The notes under the pieces are model-generated. The model did not search any database and was not told where the DNA came from. It was given only the letters and a program-made list of their open reading frames with translations. Position numbers and translations under genes: made by a program. From Notospermus geniculatus (lineage: Eukaryota > Nemertea > Pilidiophora > Heteronemertea > Lineidae): a DNA stretch of 64,000 nucleotides. How positions within the stretch are numbered: position 1 is the stretch's first letter; each line of letters begins with the position of its first letter. This document shows positions 39,501 to 48,500 of the stretch, one piece after another. The stretch covers positions 40,958-104,957 of the forward strand of contig NMRB01000270.1 of NCBI GenBank assembly GCA_002633025.1. The letters run 5' to 3'.

Positions 39501-42500
39501 CCTTATCATAGAAGATCCTCCGAGTTGGTCCTGGAAATCTTACACCTTGGGTATACTAAAATCGAGAGTGGTGTTTCCATATTCGGAAAATCTGTCAGTT
39601 CCATAACGGCCCTTTCGCTTAGAGACGGCGACGAGGTCAACGCCCGGGGGTCAAGGTCACGAGTGACGCTTGACGCTTGCAGCAGACGACACAAGCTACT
39701 CCATCTCCACTCACCTGCCAACTGTAATCCCTTATGTTCATTGTTGTTATTGTTGTTTATACTTGAAGGAGATCCGTGATTTTCCTGTCCGGAGGCCCTT
39801 TCCACGACCTCGTGGTCCGCTTTACAAAACAACCCGTCTTCCCGCAAGGCAAACTCGTCCCCAGGAATAAGTTGTCGGCTGCAGGCAACGCAACGGAAAC
39901 AGTCTATATGATATATTTTATTCCGTGCTCGCATTACAAAGTCATTTTTACTGAATGCTACGCAGCATTTTGCACATTTAGTCCCGAATAACCTGCAACG
40001 GTAAAAGGAGAATTAACTTTAAAAAATGCCCAAGGCGTAACCCAGAACCAAACTGCAGTTAGTTAGGCGTCACTATGCAATGGAACCAAAAATAGTCATT
40101 GCGGTTTAGAACACGTCCAAAAATGATACGGCGGCGTTTTCATCCAGAGATTTTTCAGAAATATAGTTTCTCTACTTGTGATATTACAATATGAAAAGGA
40201 AAAGTAGGCTTTATTCGCATGCTGTGGTATTTTAAAGTGGAAAGGAAAAGTAGGTCTATTTCCGAGCTCAGGTGTACGTGTCTCTTTCAGCAATAATGAT
40301 TCCGTATTGGTATTTATCGCAAAAATATAAGCCCGCCTTTGGAATTTTTGATGAAAATTGATATCAGGTTCACCTTCCGAAACAGCAAGTTTTCATCCAC
40401 ATGCAGTAGCACCGAAGTGCCATGGTTACATCATAATGCAAAGACCGTCACCTCACGACTGGGCGGACTCAACGAATTCTACCATGATGAACGCAACGCT
40501 ATGAGTTAATAGGGAGGTTTAGAAATCAAACGATACACGTAAACTTTACGACAACGTTATTTTTTCATACTACACATTAACCAGATTTTATATTGCATTT
40601 TCGGTGCAAAATAACGTTGTTGTTTAACGTTTACGTTTATCATTTGATTTCTAAACCTCCCTAATATCTCACCAACATTAATTTATCGCGATTAACGGAA
40701 GATAGAGCGACAAACATTGTAATAGTAATCACTCGGTCGACTCAGGTGCGAGCAATCCGCCTTACAACTAAATTAAAACATAATTAACTGGACATATCAG
40801 CCGATTTGTCAGTCGCTAGACAATACTGAAGGAGATTAATATCATAGGAATCAATGGTTTTGTCCAATAAAGGGAAATCAATTTGCGTCTTTGACACGTT
40901 GGGGGCAGGCGGTGCTGAAGGACGGGAAGGATTTGCCGGGGAGATGCCGCGTCGGTTGTTGGTGAATAGCGAATAGATTTTGCAAGTTCGAACCCACCGC
41001 GGTTGTTGTTGAACTGCCAATAGTGATTATGCAAGATCGAACCCACCGCGGTTGTTGTTGAACTGCCATAGATTTTACAAGTTCGAACCCTCTGCGGTTG
41101 TTGTTGAACTGCCAACTGGATTATGCAAGATCGAATCCGCCGCGGTTGTTGTTGAACTGCCAATAGATTATGCAAGTTCGAACCCTCCGCGGTTGTTGTT
41201 GAACTGCCAATGGATTATGCAAGTTCGAACCCTCGACGGTTGTTGTTGAACTGCCAATATATTGATTATATTGAATATATAGATTATGCAAGTTCGAAAC
41301 GTGAGTTGCAGTCTGGACCTAAAAGACACGGGGAGTTGAACGAGGGATTGCCTTTATTCCGATTTATTTTAACATCGTATTGATGATTTGGTTGGATTAC
41401 AATGAAGTAAATGTTTATCCGCTTCAAATACTTGGTTTCTATCCTTTCACAACTTCCAATACAGCCTCATTTTGTAGTGTTTTGGATAATTGAACGATGA
41501 TACAGGAAAACAAAGCCTTCAGTATACAATGATGAGCAATTCCATTAAAATGCACTTTCTCTAAAAAAGTTCAAATAGCGAAGGAGCCACTTTAATGAAT
41601 TCACTGACATTGTTCGATATTTTAATATAGGAATGCCAGTGTACAAATGGATTTACTCCTCATTATCAATATGCCGTTTCACAATCCTATTAAGCTCTTC
41701 TTTTCGCTACAATATTCTTCGAAATATGTAAATAATTAATAAAGTGTTTTTGGTGATGAGCCTGGCTGTGTATTGTGTGGATGTGCTCGTGAAAATCGAT
41801 CTTTTATTCCAGTTATGGATTTGGAGATCGATCTGTTTTCGTTCGGCGATTTTCTTTTCAAATGTTGGTGGTTTTTTTCGTGTCGGCTTCTCTTGTTTGG
41901 AATTACTCAACATTGCATTGATATTGATTCATCTCTCAGTTTAGATTAGTCAAATGTTCAAGGTTTGTTTCATTCAGATTACATTTATTCTTCTTTAAAA
42001 TTACCTTTATTTCAAAACTGGTCAAAAACTATCGTATGTATTCTATTATGCATGTTTCCACAGACTTCTTATAGTTAGATACATGTACTCACCAACTCCT
42101 CTCTGCCTTCTACTCCTCCATAGATCTATAGTTTACTCAGTCAGTTCTACATAGATCTATAGTTGACTCTGTCAGTTCTCCATATAGATCTATGTTGGAG
42201 GAAGGTTATTCCTTCCTCCAAGGATCTATAGTTGACTCTCAGCTCAACATATAGATCTATAGTTGACTCTCAGCTCAACATATAGATCTATAGTTGACTC
42301 TCTGCTCAACATATAGATCTATAGTTGACTCTCAGCTCAACATATAGATCTATAGTTGACTCTGTCAGTTCTATGGTTGACTCTCAGTTTCTACATGCTA
42401 TAGTTGACTTTGTTAGTTCTGCACATAGATTTAGTATGTAGTTGACCTTGTCAATTTTGCTTAGGCTATACCTTGTCAATTCCATGTATAGTTGTATAGA

Positions 42501-45500
42501 CCAAACAATTCATCCAAATTGAATACGATGATTCAACAAGAGTTTTTGCTAAAACATTGATTTCGGCATTTTAAATCAAGGCCTGAGTTCAGGGTACCGT
42601 CAACAAGCTACCCACGCGAAATTTCCTCCATCCCTGGACGCATTGAACGCTGCTGGTAATGCATACCTCGAATGGAAGGTTTGGAACAGGTGAAAGTTTA
42701 TCACAACCATCTTCCTGTAAATAGTTCAATACTTGCATCGGATATTCCCTTCGAACGGGATTATTTTGATTAGGGTAACAAATATCAACCAGGCATGCCA
42801 GTAAGGTGAGAGATCGTAATCCATTGCGAATGGCAATAATTCAGTTTGACGGAGGAGATCACAGAAAAATATACACCGGACTCAAATCGTGCTAACCGGC
42901 GGGGTTATTTTACGGCTCACATCCAAATTAGCCTGGGTGAACACTCATTACACCTGCCTATCTAAACACTAGCGGTGTACTGCAGACTTGCTATCATCAC
43001 AACCCAGGGCGGGTTCTACCCTGTTACGACAACAAAGCTGCCACCATCCCCGGGAGTCACTGTCATCCAAATGACGGCCGACATTTGCGCTTTGATTTCT
43101 AGCGCGATGTTTTTATGACGGCATATGGCGCGAATCGGCAACGCGAGACCTCCAGCTACAAAAACGCTACAACTAGGAATCATGTCCTACGATTGTCTTG
43201 AGCAGTCAGAAGCAAGAAAATTCGCTGCAGGCATAGGCCGGGTCGTATATTGACAGAAAAGGCCAACCTATCTCGCATGTCGCAGCTGATACCAATATCC
43301 AAGGTTTTAACAACAATATTCATAACCTTAGGAGCGAGGTTGGAAACAAAATGGCCTACACAATACTCGTAAGATTGGGAGTGAGGTTGGAAACAAAAAG
43401 GCGGACACTGATTTGGGCAAAAGATGGAGTTGAGTATTCACACGTGAGAAATAGTTGGTATTCGTTCGTTTCTTTGGGATTCGGCCATCTTTTGTGCGAC
43501 TGTCATGTCGGATGCGTCATCCTGTAGCATATACTTGAAATTGTGTTGTTGATACCCAGTTTAAATGCATTTTCATCGCTCATTCTTCATTCTCTTTGAG
43601 TCTAGGAATGATATACCTCAAAAGTCCCACCCGTGATCGCTTAATACCTGATTGTTTCAGGATTATATGGACAAATTCCACGTAACGCCAACTCTTTTGT
43701 CCTGTACAGATACAACTCGTGCAAATCCATTTCGTCCGAAACCACCGACTATTATTCCACGACGCACGTATCTTCAGGTGTATCCTCTAGGGAACCTAAC
43801 ATTCAACTCGCACCAGATGGGAAGGCCGGATCAGGAACACCATGTAATTGCAGTTTTAATTTGTCAGATTCAGACGCAACGACTGGATTATAATTCCTCA
43901 TTGTCGGAAGTTAATGAAGCTCCATCCAGTACAGTATGGCGGCCGAGAGGAGCCGCGTTTTCTCATGATAGGCAACAAAGGGACGCACTTGTTGTAGGTT
44001 CCCGGAGTGTGATACCCAACTGAGAGAGACAGGTTGGATGATTTGACCCGAGGGAGATAGATTCTGCAAGGTCTGTCAAGGTCTTTGGTTTGAATCGACA
44101 ACTTCATCTTCCGAATTCTGCTCATCATGTCATAACCAAGATATACAACATAGGAAAAACGTTGTTGCAACAGTATACGAGCGAAGACCGGGAGATTTCC
44201 TTCCAGGAAGTGAACGCGCCAAATTCAATACCAGTGAGCTACTGAATAATGAACCGAGTTAGAGACAAGTTTACATACGAGCTTTCACCGTGTTTGAACG
44301 AAATGAACGCAAGTGTATTTGAATTGAAAATATAGATTTACATTAAGACTTCGATCCAGTCTTTGATATAGTCTTACAGTGACTGAATGGATCAGTAGAC
44401 CACCGGAGTCGTCTAGAGATCATCATGGCTGGGTTCATACCCTCAAGTCTAGAGGGAGAGATGACCATCTAATCCTCATATCTTAAAATCTTTATGAAGA
44501 TTCGACAATGCCCCTTACCGGACAGATATTTCGGATTAGGCCTATACCCTTTCTCCGTTCGGGTACTGGGTTTAATTGGTGCACGTCGGAAAAGCCACTC
44601 TAATATTTCGAATGAATTCGGTGTCTCTTGTTGTTGAAGGTTTTGCAGAAGGCGACGAAGAATAAACGCAGCAATTCTTTACTACCTCACTATCAAGGAC
44701 TTTTCAGGGGCGATCAAAATTGTACTTAAAGATCGAATTCTGTAAGTACTAAAGGTTTCCTTGCGAGTGGTAACTCGTTAATAAGTCAATTAAATGATGA
44801 TTTTTTTAGGATTAATTACATCTTTTGTGAATCATGGAAAGACTTCGTACATCAGTCAGCAAGTCATCAAGGCGTTTCTCACTACATGTCTGTAGAAAAC
44901 AAACGTATCAAAACTGTGTTCCCTTTCCTTTTTGCCGAAGTTAGCATTCTCAGCGCCCTCCGCCTCTCTTTTTCGTTTCCCTTTGGTCTAACACGTTGTA
45001 TTCTTTAGCCAAGAGCATTGTATTTGAATCTACACAGTCGTATTCCTCGTTCGTGCTTAGTTTTTTCTTCGCAAGTCAGCGAACTTTTCTTTTATTTTTC
45101 TCTGTATATCGGCAGTTATGTTTTTTCTGTTCGATGCCACTCGCAGTATCAGGCTGTTACGAATCTAAAACACTTTGAAGATCGGAAGTTTTGATACTAT
45201 CGACAGCTACAGAGGTGAATATCTCGATGATTCTGCCAGTTCATGTTATTCACGTGTGATAAATATTTGTCGTAGAATCCTAGCAGGTAGCTAACCTCTG
45301 CTTTCCTCTCTTGTAACGGCATAATCAGTCAGCACTAATCAGGGCCTGTTTATACAGGCCTTTACTAAATATTGGATCCGGAGCCCTCAGCAGAACATGT
45401 GTAATTCTTGAATGGCAACGAGTGTCGATTTGAACAGTAGTATACATAATATTTCGGCTACCAAGCCTAAAAACAGTAAAATATGCCTAGTTTTCCAACT

Positions 45501-48500
45501 AATCTACAGATTCTAACGTTGTTTTTTGACAACCCTTGCATGGTTCGCGTTTTGCTGGAACCTGCATAGGTCGATAAGTTGTTCATCGAGGCCTGCAACA
45601 ATTCACGGTGGGATAAATGTTTTTCGGCGATATTTTCGTGGTTTTGGTTTCGACAAAGCACGGTTTTTTGCTCTCAGTGTTACGGTCTCGGCCAATCAGC
45701 AATATTGAGTGCATCCGTGATGTCCTGTGCACACATGACTGGCTGTTCGTGCAGTAACTCTTTTACGAACAATCGATTACAACAACGCCAGCGATTACAC
45801 TAATCAAATTAAGTATTGTCAACGTATTGAAACCAATTTAATTATATTTAATTAAGTCATTTATTGTTGATGGAAACAGAATGTGGTTTGAACCTGAGAT
45901 CGATCATAAAGGATGTGCATTNTCCTTTTTGCCGAAGTTAGCATTCTCAGCGCCCTCCGCCTCTCTTTTTCGTTTCCCTTTGGTCTAACACACGTTGTAT
46001 TCTTTAGCCAAGAGCATTGTATTTGAATCTACACAGTCGTACATGTCGTATTCCTCTTTCGTGCTTAGTTTTTTCTTCGCAAGTCAGCGAACTTTTCTTT
46101 TATTTTTCTCTGTTTATCGGCAGTTATGTTTTTTTCTGTTCGATGCCACTCGCGGTATATCAGGCTGTTACGAATCTAAAACACTTTGAAGATCGGAAGT
46201 TTTGATACTATCGACAGCTACAGAGGTGAATATCTCGGTGATTCTGCTAGTTCATGTTATTCACGTGTGATAAATATTTGTCGTAGGATCCTAGCAGGTA
46301 GCTAACCTCTGCTTTCCTCTCTTGTAACAGCATAATCAGTCAGCACTAATCAGGCCCTGTTTATACAGGCCTTTACTAAATATTGGATCCGAGCCCTCAG
46401 CAGAACATGTGTAATTCTTGAATGGCAACGAGTGTCGATTTGAACACTTGTACATAATATTTCGGCTACCAAGTCTAAAAACAGTAGGCCTAAAATATGC
46501 CTAGTTTTCAACAAATCTACAGATTCTAACGTTGTTTTTTGACAACCCTTGCATGGTTCGCGTTTTGCTGGAACCTGCATACGTCGATAAGTTGTTCATC
46601 GAGGCCTGCAACAATTCACGGTGGGATAAATGTTTTTCGGCGATATTTTCGTGGTTTTGGTTTCGACAAAGCACGGTTTTTTGCTCTCAGTGTTACGGTC
46701 TCGGCCAATCAGCAATATTGAGTGCATCCGTGATGTCCTGTGCACACATGACTGGCTGTTCGTGCAGTAACTCTTTTACGAACAATCGATTACAACAACG
46801 CCAGCGATTACACTAATCAAATTAAGTATTGTCAACGTATTGAAACCAATTTAATTATATTTAATTAAGTCATTTATTGTTGATGGAAACAGAATGTGGT
46901 TTGAACCTGAGATCGATCATAAAGGATGTGCATTCTGATCGTGTAGAAAGACAAAAAACGTGTGCAGCGTCATCAGAATGCGATTGTAACCGACAATCTA
47001 CTGAACGACGTAAACGTGCTTTGAAAGAACGGGAAAAAATCGTGGCTGCCCCGATCAACGGCAGAATTTTATGCACCCGGCGTTTTTATGGTTAGTAACT
47101 GAACGTTTTTCATTGAAACATCTACACCATATCAATAAAATTTTCTGAATTTTCAATTAATACTGACGTAACCATCGGTTGGAAAGTTCTGGAAGTTGTC
47201 GTTTTTAGTGGAGTTTCGATGTTGTGATCATGATAAAGCTTTACTTTCTCTAAAACATTAATAAGTAATACGCTGAGGGTGTTTAGCAAGCATTGTTAGT
47301 GGTATTGAAGAATGGTAGGGTAAAACAAGGCCTAGCTATCTCCTGGATTACTCATTATGAGGTCTGGGTCGTGTGAAGGATCGCGTATCGTGGAGGAAAT
47401 TCGTCAAAACCTTGTAGAATCCCGTGACCCGTCCAGAAACGAAACGCAGCAGCATCGCGCCGGGTACAGCGAGACTCTCAGTCTCCTGCGGTTCCGAGCA
47501 TCAATTTAGAGCTAATTAACAAATGTAAAGACTTGGTTCTTACCTTACGTAGTCCCGTTTACAATATGTTTTGCCATCTCTGACAAAGCACGTACACGTC
47601 TCGTCCAAGTACTGGTTGCAGTCGGCGCACTTGAGGCAGGCTGCGTGCCACTCCAGGTCCGGCGCCACCCTCAGGATGTACTGGTCCTGGATTTGGCTCC
47701 CGCACCCCACGCACATTGACACCCGACGCTTTTCTGAAAGTAGATGAAATTTAAAGGAACGTTAGCGCTGAGCTTTTGGTCAGCCATTTTTCAGATGTAC
47801 TACCCTCAGTTAAGATTTGAACAATCATGAGTTTCCGGATCCGAAATTTCATTGCGGAAGAATGACGTTTCTATACGTTGGTCTGAAGATGCCGATATCC
47901 GGTTCGATTTTTGTTGAAATATACCCAGAAAGTGGTAAACTGGTAAGTGAATCAGACTGGACTCTGAATAAAATGCTATGGCTGGTATTCATAAAAGTTA
48001 GCAAATGCTTATACTTATGATTTGCACAGCGAGGTCCAATGTAAATGCATTAAAAACTTGAAGTAAAAGCGTTTACTAGCATTTATGAATATCAGTCCAT
48101 GTCTAGAAAGAATGATACAATGTGACAGACAACATTGAAAGACATAAAATGTCCTTATTCACTGATGTCAGTTTCATACTGGGTCAAGATTTTTATTGTG
48201 ATGGATTATGTAATGTTCCGACGAGCATCATGCAGCTATAAGAACNCCCCCCCCCAGATCGACGTTCGAACACAAAATGTCAACCCCCTGCGCCACTGAT
48301 TTCTGTGTTCAAAATTGACATTTTTCCACAGAGTTCGCCTAGATGTATTCGCTGATTTCAGCCCTCGGTCGACCAATTAAATTCCAAGAACACAGTGCGA
48401 AAAACCAAGCGTTATACTTGGCAGTCATAAGTTGGCGTGAATCATTGAGATACACGTGTTGAAATCAGTGATGGTAACTCACCGAGAACCTACGTTTCTC

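Larger units (their letters stand above)
30656..39714 (-). other. Islet intron 3 (9.1 kb)
   Basis: It starts GTGAGT and ends TTTCAG. Contents: MITE A copy 2, MITE B copy 3, the CRE-like minisatellite, and perfect TGACGTCA sites at 31945-31952 and 39346-39353. No nested gene proved. Confidence 0.8.
39993..47543 (-). other. Islet intron 2 (7.6 kb)
   Basis: It starts GTAAGA and ends TTGCAG. Contents: MITE B copy 4, two minisatellites and the 1-kb tandem duplication. The frame 43652-44023 (123 codons, plus strand) is not recognised. Confidence 0.8.

Noticed and set aside
46532-46816. 94-codon frame in the 1-kb duplication
   Set aside because: The other copy has a stop in the same frame and nothing suggests selection on it.
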